From positions 396,875 through 460,874 of the forward strand of contig DHAE01000007.1 in NCBI GenBank assembly GCA_002397315.1: a stretch of DNA of 64,000 bases. Direction: 5' to 3'. This document shows, piece after piece, positions 1 to 8,333 of this stretch. The position numbers and the translations under genes were made by a program. Position 1 is the first letter of the stretch. The number at the start of each line of letters is the position of its first letter. The stretch comes from Comamonadaceae bacterium UBA4962. GTDB lineage: Bacteria; Pseudomonadota; Gammaproteobacteria; Burkholderiales; Burkholderiaceae_C. The notes beneath the pieces are model-generated. The model was not told the origin of the DNA, searched no databases, and worked only from the letters and a program-made list of their open reading frames with translations.

Positions 1-842
1 TGCGTCCAGTAGCCCGCACGCGCTGGGTATTCCGTGGTGGACGAGAACAACCCGACCTGCGCGGGATCGTTCTTTCCTGGCTGGTAGCGGAAGGTGCCGA
101 AGACCTGGTCCCAGAGGATAAATGCGCTCCCGAAGTTCGCATCGGCCTCGGCGCATTCTGTGGAGTGGTGCCAGCGGTGCAGTTCGTTGGTACTGAAGAC
201 GTAGTTGGCCCAGCCGCTGCGCAGGTCCAGGTTTGCATGCTGGAGCATCAACACCGGCTGGGACAACGCCAGATAGGCCAGGATCGCTTCAGAAGAGAAC
301 CCGAGCAGCATGGCTGGCAGCATGGACACTGCGAAATTGATCACATGGTTGAGCGGATGGAACCGCAGATTGTTGAGCGCGTATAGGCGCTCGCTGCTGT
401 GGTGCATCGCATGCAGCCACCACAGAGGGCGGAACACGTGGTGCAGCCGGTGGGACCAGTATTTGCCCAGCTCGATCAGGAGCGCCACCATGACGACCTG
501 CAGCACAAACGGCAGGCTCTGCAGCCACTCCGAGCCCTGTGCTCTACTGTGCCCGTACACCGCCACCATGGACAGGGTACCCAGCAGCTTGAGCAGCGGC
601 TCCACCACGCCCACCATGGTGGCGGCACTGGCCCAGTCCGTGGCAGTGTCGCCGCTGGATCGGTTCCAGACGGCGCGGTAGGGAAAGAAGCGCTCCAGTA
701 CGCTGGCCAGCAGCAGCGTTGTGGCCGAGAGCGCGAGCACCACGATTTCCAGCGGTCCACCGGCTTGGTGAACAGCGGCAAAGGTACTCACGCTGGCCGC
801 AGCGACCAGTGCGACGAGATTGCGGGAAAGAAAAACGGGCAT
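1..842 (-). CDS. Sterol desaturase / fatty acid hydroxylase family protein (3' end outside window)
   Basis: Integral-membrane di-iron oxygenase-type protein. The visible 280 residues carry the three histidine boxes expected of the family: HRLHH, HAMHHS and, near the visible C-terminal part, ELHRWHHST. Several hydrophobic stretches precede and separate them. The start is the ATG at 840-842 (MPVFLSRN). The frame stays open to the left edge, so the C-terminus is missing. It lies 36 bp downstream of arsH on the same strand and is probably the last gene of the ars transcript. Family membership is clear from the boxes. The substrate is unknown, and a role in arsenic resistance is only suggested by position. 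Confidence 0.85.
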   Translation of the reverse strand, partial: MPVFLSRNLVALVAAASVSTFAAVHQAGGPLEIVVLALSATTLLLASVLERFFPYRAVWNRSSGDTATDWASAATMVGVVEPLLKLLGTLSMVAVYGHSRAQGSEWLQSLPFVLQVVMVALLIELGKYWSHRLHHVFRPLWWLHAMHHSSERLYALNNLRFHPLNHVINFAVSMLPAMLLGFSSEAILAYLALSQPVLMLQHANLDLRSGWANYVFSTNELHRWHHSTECAEADANFGSAFILWDQVFGTFRYQPGKNDPAQVGLFSSTTEYPARAGYWT

Positions 843-878
843 GTCCGATCCTTCTGTTGACGCTGAAGTGGGACGCGA

Positions 879-1592
879 TCAGATACTGCGCTGGTTCACA
901 CGCTTGGACAGCGCCTCGGCGCTTTCCCGGCGCTCGCTGTACCGATCCACCAGGTAGTCAGCGCAGTCGCGCGTGAGCAGCGTGAACTTGACCAGCTCTT
1001 CCATCACGTCCACCACCCGCTCGTAGTAGCTCGATGGCTTCATGCGGCCGCTCTCGTCGAATTCCAAGAAGGCCTTGGCGACCGATGACTGGTTGGGGAT
1101 GGTGATCATGCGCATCCACCGGCCCAGCACCCGCATCTGGTTGACGGCGTTGAACGACTGCGAGCCGCCCGACACCTCCATCACCGCGAGCGTCTTGCCC
1201 TGCGTTGGCCGCACAGCGCCCACCGACAGAGGTATCCAGTCGATCTGCATCTTCAGGATGCCGGTCATTGCGCCATGGCGTTCCGGTGAGGTCCACACCA
1301 TGCCCTCGGCCCATTGGGCAAGCTCGCGCAGTTCCACCACCTTGGGATGGCTGTCGGGCTCCGAGTCCGGCAGCGGCAGGCCTCGCGGATCGAAGATGCG
1401 GGTTTCTGCCCCCAGGGTGCGCAGCAGCCTGGCGGCTTCCTCCGTCAGCAATCGGCTGTAGGAGCGCTCACGCACCGAGCCATAGAGCAGCAAGATGCGA
1501 GGCGCATGGGTGGAGCGCTGTGCAGGCGCCAGCCGCTCCAGATCGACCTGCTCCAGCAGGGCTGCGTCAACGTTGGGGAGATCCGGATTCAT
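879..1592 (-). CDS. arsH: ArsH, NADPH-dependent FMN reductase of arsenic operons
   Basis: Flavodoxin-fold protein of 237 aa, the usual ArsH length. The FMN-binding segment ILLLYGSVRERSYSR lies near residues 33-47 and is followed by RIFDPRGLPLPD; WTSPERHGAMTG is the second flavin-contact motif. Family knowledge: ArsH oxidises trivalent organoarsenicals and reduces FMN/quinones in the cytoplasm. Its first 26 bases overlap the end of acr3, which implies translational coupling. Part of the minus-strand arsR-arsC-acr3-arsH operon. Confidence 0.93.
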   Translation of the reverse strand: MNPDLPNVDAALLEQVDLERLAPAQRSTHAPRILLLYGSVRERSYSRLLTEEAARLLRTLGAETRIFDPRGLPLPDSEPDSHPKVVELRELAQWAEGMVWTSPERHGAMTGILKMQIDWIPLSVGAVRPTQGKTLAVMEVSGGSQSFNAVNQMRVLGRWMRMITIPNQSSVAKAFLEFDESGRMKPSSYYERVVDVMEELVKFTLLTRDCADYLVDRYSERRESAEALSKRVNQRSI

Positions 1593-2613
1593 ACCAGCCC
1601 TTGGAAGAGTTCACGACTTTGACGACGAGCAGCATCACCGGTACTTCGATGAGCACGCCCACCACGGTGGCCAGCGCCGCGCCCGAATGAAACCCGAACA
1701 GGCTGATGGCGGTAGCCACGGCCAGCTCGAAGAAATTGGAGGCTCCGATCAATGCCGATGGGCAAGCCACGGCGTGCTTCTCTCCCGCAGCGCGGTTGAG
1801 CCAGTAGGCCAGCGCAGAGTTGAAAAACACCTGGATCAGGATGGGCACGGCCAGCAATGCGATGACCAGGGGTTGCTCCAGGATGGCCTCCCCCTGGAAC
1901 GCAAACAGCAGCACCAGCGTGAGCAACAGCGCGCCGATAGACCAAGGCCCGATGCGATGCAGCGCGGCGTCAAACGCTGCCTGCCCCCGCGCCAGAAGGA
2001 CCCGGCGCAGCCATTGGGCCAACACCACCGGGATCAGTATGTAGAGCACCACGGACGTGAGCAGCGTGTCCCAGGGCACCGCGATCGCCGACAGGCCAAG
2101 GAGAAAGGCTACCAGCGGAGCGAACGCCACGATCATGATGCCGTCGTTGAGCGCGACCTGGGACAGCGTGAACAGGGGGTCGCCTCCCGTGAGGCGGCTC
2201 CATACGAACACCATGGCGGTGCATGGCGCTGCGGCCAGCAGGATCAGGCCAGCGATGTAGCTGTCGATCTGGTCTGCTGGCAGGTACGGCGCAAACCACT
2301 GGCGTATGAAAAGCCAGCCCAGGAAGGCCATGGAGAACGGCTTGACCAACCAGTTCACGAACAAGGTGACCCCGATGCCGCGCATATGGTTGCGCACTTC
2401 ACCCAAGGCGGCAAAGTCCACCTTGAGCAGCATCGGAATAATCATCACCCAGATGAGCAAACCCACAGGAATGTTCACGCGGGCGACTTCCCATGCACCG
2501 ATCGCTCGGGCCGCTCCAGGGAATGCTTGTCCCAGTCCAATCCCCACCACGATGCACATCACCACCCATACGGTGAGATAGCGCTCGAACACACTCATGC
2601 CGGACTTCTGCAT
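1567..2613 (-). CDS. acr3: Acr3-family arsenite efflux permease
   Basis: Inner-membrane arsenite exporter of 348 aa with about ten hydrophobic segments. Acr3 signatures are visible: AAAPCTAMVFVWSRL holds the conserved essential Cys of the family, and ALIGASNFFELAVATAI matches the conserved late-helix motif. Length and motifs fit Acr3 rather than the longer ArsB antiporter. It follows arsC by a few bases and overlaps arsH. Alternative name arsB is often used loosely for such genes. Confidence 0.94.
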   Translation of the reverse strand: MQKSGMSVFERYLTVWVVMCIVVGIGLGQAFPGAARAIGAWEVARVNIPVGLLIWVMIIPMLLKVDFAALGEVRNHMRGIGVTLFVNWLVKPFSMAFLGWLFIRQWFAPYLPADQIDSYIAGLILLAAAPCTAMVFVWSRLTGGDPLFTLSQVALNDGIMIVAFAPLVAFLLGLSAIAVPWDTLLTSVVLYILIPVVLAQWLRRVLLARGQAAFDAALHRIGPWSIGALLLTLVLLFAFQGEAILEQPLVIALLAVPILIQVFFNSALAYWLNRAAGEKHAVACPSALIGASNFFELAVATAISLFGFHSGAALATVVGVLIEVPVMLLVVKVVNSSKGWYESGSPQR

Positions 2614-2621
2614 TGCATCCC

Positions 2622-3128
2622 TCAGTTAGCAATCAACTGGCGGGCAGTAGTTTGCAAAGCGGTCTTGGCGAGCTTCTCTTCAGGCAGGCTGACCAGCAGT
2701 TCCAGGCGCCGCTTGATGGCGTGCAGTGTTTGGCGGAAGGCTTCGAGCTTCTGTGCTTCAGGGGCGTCGCCTTCGCTCGGGTCTGCATAACCCCAGTGGG
2801 CCGTGGCGGGATGGCCTGGCCAAATTGGGCAGACTTCGCCTGCGGCGTTGTCACAAACCGTGATGATCAGATCCATCTGAGGCGCACCAGGCGCCGCGAA
2901 CTCATCCCAGCTTTTGCTGCGCAGGCCTTCGGTGGCGATCCCCGCATTTCGCAGCACCTGCAGACCCAGAGGGTTGGGTTGCTGGTTCTCGCGCGGACTA
3001 CTGCCGGCAGAGTAGGCCCGGAAGCGGCTCGTGCCCATGTCATTGAGCAGGGCTTCGGCCAAGATGCTGCGCGCCGAGTTGTGCGTGCACAGGAAGAGAA
3101 CGTTCAGGGGTTGTGTGGTTTCGCTCAT
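2622..3128 (-). CDS. arsC: Arsenate reductase ArsC (low-molecular-weight phosphatase type)
   Basis: Cytoplasmic reduction of arsenate to arsenite. The 168-aa protein begins MSETTQPLN; the P-loop LFLCTHNSARS near residues 12-22 carries the nucleophilic Cys, and VCDNAAGEVCPIWPG carries the later Cys and the conserved WP. I chose the start at 3126-3128 because GGAATTCACC precedes it and the phosphatase fold begins a few residues later. The open frame extends upstream to 3197 without a better site. Second gene of the ars operon, 91 bases after arsR. Confidence 0.93.
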   Translation of the reverse strand: MSETTQPLNVLFLCTHNSARSILAEALLNDMGTSRFRAYSAGSSPRENQQPNPLGLQVLRNAGIATEGLRSKSWDEFAAPGAPQMDLIITVCDNAAGEVCPIWPGHPATAHWGYADPSEGDAPEAQKLEAFRQTLHAIKRRLELLVSLPEEKLAKTALQTTARQLIAN

Positions 3129-3219
3129 GGTGAATTCCAGGTTGATGGCGTGACGGGGAGAACAGCGACGCGAGCGCGCGCCCAGGTGTGTGGACATGGT
3201 CCGCCTCGCGGCGGGCCGT

Positions 3220-3543
3220 TCAGCAGTTACAGGAGGTCGCGTCCTCGGTAAGGCAGGCGGCCCCCTGGCAGCAGTTTTCTGTCAAGTAGCCAAGCAGCTC
3301 GTTCATGGTCTCGTAGGAAGCGCGGTAGACGAGGTTTCGGCCATGGCGCTCTTGACTTACAAGACCAGCATGTGCCAGCTCTTTAAGGTGGAACGACAAG
3401 GTGTTGGCTGCCACTCCCAACTGCTCGGAAATCGCACCGGGAGTGAGGCCCTCCTGACCGGCAACGATCAGTGCCCGAAAGACACGGAGACGTACCTCTT
3501 GGGCGAGAGCTGCGAGCGAGCGGACAACGGTTGCTTCATTCAT
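3220..3543 (-). CDS. arsR: ArsR-type arsenite-responsive repressor
   Basis: Winged-helix repressor of 107 aa. The helix-turn-helix region is ISEQLGVAANTLSFHLKEL (about 38-56), followed by the wing HGRNLVYRAS. The usual ELCVCDLC site of the DNA-binding helix is absent. Instead the C-terminal tail has Cys91, Cys92 and Cys97 (CCQGAAC), then Cys105 and Cys107. This resembles the C-terminal As(III) site known from the Acidithiobacillus ferrooxidans-type ArsR. It heads the ars operon and probably autoregulates from the AT-rich region upstream. Confidence 0.93.
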   Translation of the reverse strand: MNEATVVRSLAALAQEVRLRVFRALIVAGQEGLTPGAISEQLGVAANTLSFHLKELAHAGLVSQERHGRNLVYRASYETMNELLGYLTENCCQGAACLTEDATSCNC

Positions 3544-3549
3544 AAATCA

Positions 3550-3578
3550 ATCATACAACGATTGTGGAACTATTGAAG
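3550..3578 (-). promoter_or_regulatory. Probable arsR promoter/operator
   Basis: On the minus strand CTTCAA (3573-3578) and TATGAT (3550-3555) are separated by 17 bp, a sigma70-like arrangement ending 6 bp before the arsR start codon. The AT-rich block also contains an imperfect AATC/GATT dyad where an ArsR dimer could bind. If correct, the arsR message has a very short leader. Confidence 0.5.
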
Positions 3579-3638
3579 CTTGATGATTTATATAACCAAG
3601 CTAGCGACACATTGAGGCCAGTCTCAGCACGATTGAAA

Positions 3639-3694
3639 TCTTTCAAAATCGTAATCGGAGAGCCACGCCCCTGTGGGTACTCCGTTTCTAGACT
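3639..3694 (+). promoter_or_regulatory. Response-regulator-like box plus -10, DUF4148 locus 1
   Basis: TCTTTC-N6-GTAATC (3639-3656) is followed after exactly 32 nt by the -10-like TAGACT (3689-3694); no good -35 is present, as expected of an activator-dependent promoter. Overlapping it is the perfect palindrome TTGAAA-TC-TTTCAA (3633-3646). The same GTAATC-32 nt-hexamer layout recurs at 34513-34568, 14939-14994 (minus) and 37843-37898. The flank TCTAGACTTCTNTCCATG is nearly identical to that at 34562. Confidence 0.6.
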
Positions 3695-3766
3695 TCTCTC
3701 CATGACGCAGCGATTGCGTCTTCCGGACACCCAGGTCGGGACAACCGGATCAACAGGAGATTTGCT

Positions 3767-4132
3767 ATGAAACCCCATTTCGTTCTTGCCATTGCCGCCC
3801 TGGCCGCCACCCCAGTTTTCGCGACATCGGTGTACCACCCGAGCGCAGTCCAGGAAGAAGGCGTCGTGTTTGCGCCTGACCATCTGGGCAACACGGTCAG
3901 CCGTGAGGCGGTGCGAAACACAGTCCTGGCCGCCCAGAAAGACGGTTCGCTGCAGTGGATCAGCCGTGGGTATCCGGCCACCTATCCGCTGGTCAAGGGC
4001 CCAGCGCTGTCCAAGACACGCGATCAAGTGCAGCAGGAACTGCAGGCGGCCAAGTCCTCACCCGTCACGCGCGACGGCATGCGGGACATGGGCGGCGAGG
4101 CTGGCTGGGTCAACGCTACTCAACTGCCCTGA
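3767..4132 (+). CDS. DUF4148-type secreted protein, SVYHP class (locus 1)
   Basis: 121 aa with a clear Sec signal peptide (cleavage near ATPVFA), so periplasmic. The mature part starts TSVYHPSAVQEEG and ends with one TRDQVQQELQAAK unit, the repeat seen in DUF4148 proteins, then GGEAGWVNATQLP. Start at 3767 follows CAACAGGAGATTTGCT, a strong ribosome site. It is a paralogue of 34639-35010, sharing the block QDGSLxWISRGYPATYPLVK. No biochemical function is known to me. Position between ars and czc, and the promoter shared with other metal loci, suggest a metal-induced periplasmic role (inference). Confidence 0.8.
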   Translation: MKPHFVLAIAALAATPVFATSVYHPSAVQEEGVVFAPDHLGNTVSREAVRNTVLAAQKDGSLQWISRGYPATYPLVKGPALSKTRDQVQQELQAAKSSPVTRDGMRDMGGEAGWVNATQLP

Positions 4133-4225
4133 TTTGCGGGCGCCTGTCTCCGGCTGGTGCCGTCCCCCGGATGCCGCGTGCTTGCTTGACTCGAACAACC
4201 TATCTCAACTTCAGAGGAGCTTTTT

Positions 4226-4741
4226 ATGAAACTCAAGACCGCTTTGATCGTCCTGTCCCTCGCCACTGCGCCGGCCTTTGCTTCGGATCAGCAGTCCGCG
4301 CCCAAGACGCGCGAGCAGGTACGCGCCGAACTCATGCAGGCGCAGCGCAACGGGGATATCCTGGCTGCTGGCGAATCGAGCCTCACCCTGCGGCAGGCCT
4401 ATCCTGGACAGTATCCCGGCGCAGAGCGCGTGCAGGGCAAGACGCGGGAACAGGTGCGCGCTGAGCTTGCCCAAGCCATCCGTACCGGTGATGTGCTGGC
4501 AGGCGGAGACCTTGGCGCCAAGCTCAACGAAATCGAGCCGCAGCGCTATCCTGCTCAAGCCACCGTGTCTACTAAAAGCCGCGAGCAGGTCAAGCGCGAG
4601 TTGGCACAGGCAATCCACGACGGTGAGATGGTTGCCAATGGCGAAGACGGCCGAAGGCTCAAGGACATCTTCCCTGGCAGCTACGACACCCAGCACGTGC
4701 ATGCCTCCAACGCTCCCGAAAATGCGGGTTCAGGGAGCTGA
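4226..4741 (+). CDS. DUF4148-type secreted protein with three tandem repeats (locus 1)
   Basis: 171 aa. Signal peptide MKLKTALIVLSLATAPAFA is followed by three degenerate repeats at about residues 27-64, 72-109 and 117-153, each of the form K(T/S)REQVxxELxQAxxxG(D/E)xxAxGExGxxLxxxxPxxY. The spacer and C-terminus contain His residues (QHVHA). AGAGGAGC precedes the ATG at a normal distance. The gene follows the SVYHP-class gene by 93 bp in the same direction. The same two-gene arrangement recurs at 34639-35614. Periplasmic and metal-associated by context only; no activity can be inferred. Confidence 0.82.
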   Translation: MKLKTALIVLSLATAPAFASDQQSAPKTREQVRAELMQAQRNGDILAAGESSLTLRQAYPGQYPGAERVQGKTREQVRAELAQAIRTGDVLAGGDLGAKLNEIEPQRYPAQATVSTKSREQVKRELAQAIHDGEMVANGEDGRRLKDIFPGSYDTQHVHASNAPENAGSGS

Positions 4742-4833
4742 AGGGACCTATCGCACAGGTGCCTGTGCTGCTCGTGCCTAGGCTGAGCGCAATGGCTCGA
4801 CCCACACAGCCTCGCGCCTAAACAGGCACATGC

Positions 4834-4839
4834 TAGACT
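4834..4839 (+). promoter_or_regulatory. Extended -10 immediately before czcI
   Basis: TGCTAGACT (4831-4839) is an extended -10 and ends 6 bases before the czcI ATG (4846), where transcription would be expected to start. No Shine-Dalgarno precedes the ATG, so the message may be leaderless. An upstream palindrome GCACAGG-TG-CCTGTGC (4753-4768) could be an operator or the end of the preceding transcript. Confidence 0.45.
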
Positions 4840-4845
4840 TCAAAA

Positions 4846-5205
4846 ATGCGCCGGCTGCTCGCCATCTTGATGCTCACTTTGCTACCGCTCCAGTTCAGCT
4901 GGGCTGCGGTGGCAAGCTATTGCATGCATGAGCGCGCGCCGGCCCAATCGCAGCATGTGGGCCATCACGAACACAAGCACGAGGCTTCAAACTTGCCAAG
5001 CAAGGCAGATGACGGCCTTCAGGCGTCAGACACTTTCGATGTGGACTGCTGTCTGTGCCACGGCCTGGGCATTGGCGTCACGCACCTGCCCGCAAACCAG
5101 GCGGTGACCTCCACACACTCCAGCGTTACAGTCCGTGCCGCGTTCCCCCTGACGGGCATTGCGCCCGTACCTCCTGAACGCCCTCAGTGGCGCTCCCTCG
5201 CCTGA
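4846..5205 (+). CDS. czcI: CzcI-like periplasmic protein
   Basis: 119 aa small exported protein that precedes czcC in Cupriavidus-type czc operons. Signal peptide is MRRLLAILMLTLLPLQFSWA. The mature part has a His-rich stretch (HVGHHEHKHE) and DVDCCLCHG, both plausible metal ligands. In the family it is thought to modulate czc expression or efflux, but its exact role is unsettled. No ribosome-binding site is visible before the ATG. It is followed by a 152-bp gap and czcC. Confidence 0.85.
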   Translation: MRRLLAILMLTLLPLQFSWAAVASYCMHERAPAQSQHVGHHEHKHEASNLPSKADDGLQASDTFDVDCCLCHGLGIGVTHLPANQAVTSTHSSVTVRAAFPLTGIAPVPPERPQWRSLA

Positions 5206-5357
5206 TCGGCGGGGGCAATCTCTCTTTTGCTTCAGTCATCTACATCCGCTCGATGAGAGCAGGCGCCATCGCGTGCGCAGGATGCATTTGACCGAGCGTC
5301 TGGCAACCAGACGCCGCCCCGCCGATTCCTCTGTGTTTGTCACCACTGGAGAATCGG

Positions 5358-6716
5358 ATGTTCAAGGGTATCTACGTTCAAAAACAGCTCGGCACCAGAC
5401 GCGGCCGGCAAAAGGTCGTCCAGGCCATCGGCACGTCATTGGTGCTGATGACCTTCTCTGGAGTAGTTTCCGCCCAGGGCGCAGCGCCTCAGATGCTCGC
5501 CGCACAGCCTGCAACTATCTCGCCCCCTGCGGCGGCAGACCCGGCCCCGCTGACGCTTTCCCAGGCGATCGCTCAAGCGCTTGAGAGCAACCCGGAGGTC
5601 GCGGCGGCCACCCGCCAGGTACAGGCCAGCGAAGGCCAGGTCTTGCAAGGCCAGGCACGCCCCAATCCCGAGTTGGCTTACTCGCTGGAAGACACCCGCT
5701 CCCAGACACGCTCGCAGAGCTGGCAGATCAATCTGCCCATCGAGCGGGGCGGCAAGCGGGATGCACGCACCAAAGCTGCCCAGAAAGCGCGAGAACAGGC
5801 GCAGGCAGAACTTGAAGAAGTCAAGGCAACCCTGCGCGCCAACGTGGTCGCAGCGTATTTCGAGGCACTTGCGGCCCGGGAGCGCCTCGCTCTTGCACAG
5901 GACAGCGTGTCGCTGGCCAAGGCAACGACCGGCAACGTCTCCAATCGGGTTGCTGCTGGCAAGGTCTCGCCCGTGGAGGAGACCAAAGCCAAGGTGGCTG
6001 AGGCCGGCGTGCGCGTGGAACTGGCTCAGGCTGTCAGCGAGGAGCGCAATGCCCAGACGCGTCTGGCGGCACTGCTCGGCAAGGCTCCTGCGTCGCCTCT
6101 CGTTTTGGACGGCAAGGCCCCGTCCGCGCCAGCAGTCCCCGCCGCACAAGATCTCCAGGCTCTTGTCTCTTCCTCTCCCACCCTCGTTCGTGCCCGTCTG
6201 GAGGTGGACCGCCGCCGTGCGCTGACCGCCGTGGAGCAGAGCAAGACCGTGCCCGACGTCACCGTGAGCCTGGGTGTCAAGCGCAGCAACGAGACGCAGC
6301 GCAACATGGCTCTGCTCGGGGTATCGGTACCACTGCCGGTGTTCGACCGCAACCAGGGAAATTTGCTGGAAGCCCTGCGGCTGGAAGACAAGGCCCGCGA
6401 TGAACTTCAGGCCGCCACGCTGCGCGTGCACAGCGAGATCGCCCAGGCCAGGGAAAAAGCTATCTCCGTCGCCGCAGAGATCCAGGCTTTGGAACTGGAG
6501 GTCCTTCCCGGTGCCAAGTCGGCCTACGACGCCGCCATCGTGGGCTTCGAAAACGGGAAGTTCAACTTCCTGGAAGTGCTGGATGCCCAGCGCACCTACC
6601 TTGCAGCCAAGTCCCAGTACCTCAAGGCCGTCGCCGAAGCCCACCGTGCGGCGGCTGACATGGCGCGCCTTCTGGGCAATTCCTTCCCCACCGGCCAGAG
6701 CACGCCTCTGAACTGA
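5358..6716 (+). CDS. czcC: CzcC, outer-membrane channel of the CzcCBA efflux complex
   Basis: TolC-family outer-membrane factor (452 aa) exporting Co, Zn and Cd. An N-terminal export region ends near VVSAQG. Two OEP repeats follow, with the characteristic RPNPEL, LPIERGGKR and VPLPVFDRNQGN elements and long helical Ala/Glu-rich segments. Start at 5358 (MFKGIYVQ) is preferred because GGAG lies 7 bases upstream; an upstream start at 5337 lacks one. It ends 7 bp before czcB. Confidence 0.93.
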   Translation: MFKGIYVQKQLGTRRGRQKVVQAIGTSLVLMTFSGVVSAQGAAPQMLAAQPATISPPAAADPAPLTLSQAIAQALESNPEVAAATRQVQASEGQVLQGQARPNPELAYSLEDTRSQTRSQSWQINLPIERGGKRDARTKAAQKAREQAQAELEEVKATLRANVVAAYFEALAARERLALAQDSVSLAKATTGNVSNRVAAGKVSPVEETKAKVAEAGVRVELAQAVSEERNAQTRLAALLGKAPASPLVLDGKAPSAPAVPAAQDLQALVSSSPTLVRARLEVDRRRALTAVEQSKTVPDVTVSLGVKRSNETQRNMALLGVSVPLPVFDRNQGNLLEALRLEDKARDELQAATLRVHSEIAQAREKAISVAAEIQALELEVLPGAKSAYDAAIVGFENGKFNFLEVLDAQRTYLAAKSQYLKAVAEAHRAAADMARLLGNSFPTGQSTPLN

Positions 6717-6723
6717 GAACATC

Positions 6724-8319
6724 ATGAACAGCAGCACAAACAGCGTCAGCAAGAAGCACATCATTGCCATCGCGGTCGTGGTCGCCCTGGGCATCGGCGC
6801 AGGAACGCTCATCCTCCAAAGTGGCAAGTCGGGCGCGTCCGGTAGCGACGGTCACGGACATGGGGCACATACCGAGGCCAAAGCCCACGGTGATGGCGAG
6901 CATCACGGAAAAGGCGGTGGCGACGGGCACGACCATGACAAGGGCCACGCGGACGGCGAGCACCACGAGGAGAGCCAGGCCAAGGGACCGAACGGCGGAA
7001 GCCTCTTCAAGGAGGGCGATTTCAGCTTGGAGGCGTTGCTCGTGGAGGACGGCGGAGAACCTCGGCTGCGCATCTGGATGGCCGAGAAGGACAAGCCGCT
7101 GCCCCCTGGAACTGCGTCGGTCTCGGCAACGGTTACCCGGCTGACCCAGGAAACGCAGAAACTCACTTTCACCCAGGAAAAAGACAGCTGGGTGAGTAGA
7201 GAAGTGGTGGCTGAACCCCACGCTTTCGATGTCGAGATCATTGCCCAGACGGCTAAAGAGCCCTTCATGTTCGTCATGAGCAAGGAAGAAGGCAAGGTCG
7301 AGCTCTCCGATGCCCAGATCAAGGCGGCCGCGATTGCGGTAGACACCGCATCGGCGGCAACCATCAAGACGGCGCTGTTGCTGCCTGGAGAAATCCGCCT
7401 CAACGAGGACCGGACCTCGCACGTGGTTCCTCGCTTGGCAGGCGTGGTGGAAAGCGTCAGCGCCAATCTGGGTCAAATAGTCAAGAAGGGTGAAATCCTG
7501 GCAGCGATCGCCAGCCCTACAGCTTCCGAGCAACGCAGCGAGCTACAGACCGCTCAGAAGCGCCTTGCTTTGGCCAAAACAACGTATGACCGCGAGAAGA
7601 AGCTCTGGGAGCAGAAAGTCTCTGCAGAACAGGACTACCTGCAGGCCAAGCAGGCCTTGAGCGAAGCCGAGGTCGCCGTGGCCAATGCCCATCAGAAGCT
7701 GGGAGCGCTCGGCCTCTCGGGATCCTCCGCATCTGGCCTCAATCGCCTCGAATTGCGTGCTCCTTTCGATGGCGTCGTCATCGAGAAGCACATCAGTCTG
7801 GGCGAGGCGGTCAAGGAAGACGCTGCCGTCTTCACGATCTCGGATCTCAGCAAGGTGTGGGCCGAAATCAATGTCCCGGCGAAGGACCTGCCGCAGGTCC
7901 GGGTGGGCGAGAAGGTCACCATCAAGGCCACGGCGTTTGACGCGTCCGCCACGGGCACCGTCGCTTTTGTCGGCGCGCTCATCGGCGAGCAGACCCGAAC
8001 CGCCAAGGCGCGCGTGGTGCTGGACAACCCCAAGGGTGCCTGGCGTCCCGGACTGTTCGTCAATGTAGAGGTCGTCTCCGATGAGGCTTCCATCCCGGTA
8101 ACGATCTCTGCGGACGCCGTCCAAAGTGTGGGCGAGAAGCCCGTGGTGTTCCTCAAGGTCAATGGCGGCTTCATCGCGCAGCAGGTCCAACTTGGACGCA
8201 GCGACGGCAAGCGTGTCGAAGTCATCCAGGGCCTGAAATCTGGCATGCCCTATGCGGCTGCAGGCAGCTTTGTCGTGAAGTCCGAACTCGGCAAGGGATC
8301 AGCCGAACACACACACTGA
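6724..8319 (+). CDS. czcB: CzcB, periplasmic membrane-fusion protein
   Basis: 531 aa adaptor of the CzcCBA pump. One N-terminal membrane anchor (about residues 12-31) is followed by an extreme His-rich segment at 42-80 (GHGHGAH, EHHGKGGGDGHDHDK). Next comes a beta-rich domain (about 88-180) also found free-standing in the gene at 11593-11979. After it lie the lipoyl/barrel-sandwich half (RLAGVVESVSANLGQIVKKG), a coiled-coil hairpin and the beta-barrel domains. The His-rich region is typical of divalent-cation HME-RND adaptors and probably binds Zn/Co/Cd. Confidence 0.94.
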   Translation: MNSSTNSVSKKHIIAIAVVVALGIGAGTLILQSGKSGASGSDGHGHGAHTEAKAHGDGEHHGKGGGDGHDHDKGHADGEHHEESQAKGPNGGSLFKEGDFSLEALLVEDGGEPRLRIWMAEKDKPLPPGTASVSATVTRLTQETQKLTFTQEKDSWVSREVVAEPHAFDVEIIAQTAKEPFMFVMSKEEGKVELSDAQIKAAAIAVDTASAATIKTALLLPGEIRLNEDRTSHVVPRLAGVVESVSANLGQIVKKGEILAAIASPTASEQRSELQTAQKRLALAKTTYDREKKLWEQKVSAEQDYLQAKQALSEAEVAVANAHQKLGALGLSGSSASGLNRLELRAPFDGVVIEKHISLGEAVKEDAAVFTISDLSKVWAEINVPAKDLPQVRVGEKVTIKATAFDASATGTVAFVGALIGEQTRTAKARVVLDNPKGAWRPGLFVNVEVVSDEASIPVTISADAVQSVGEKPVVFLKVNGGFIAQQVQLGRSDGKRVEVIQGLKSGMPYAAAGSFVVKSELGKGSAEHTH

Positions 8320-8333
8320 TCCGGAGTTCCTCC

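Noticed and set aside
3129..3197. N-terminal extension of ArsC
   Set aside because: The 23 extra residues are basic and unlike ArsC, and the internal ATG has a better upstream sequence.
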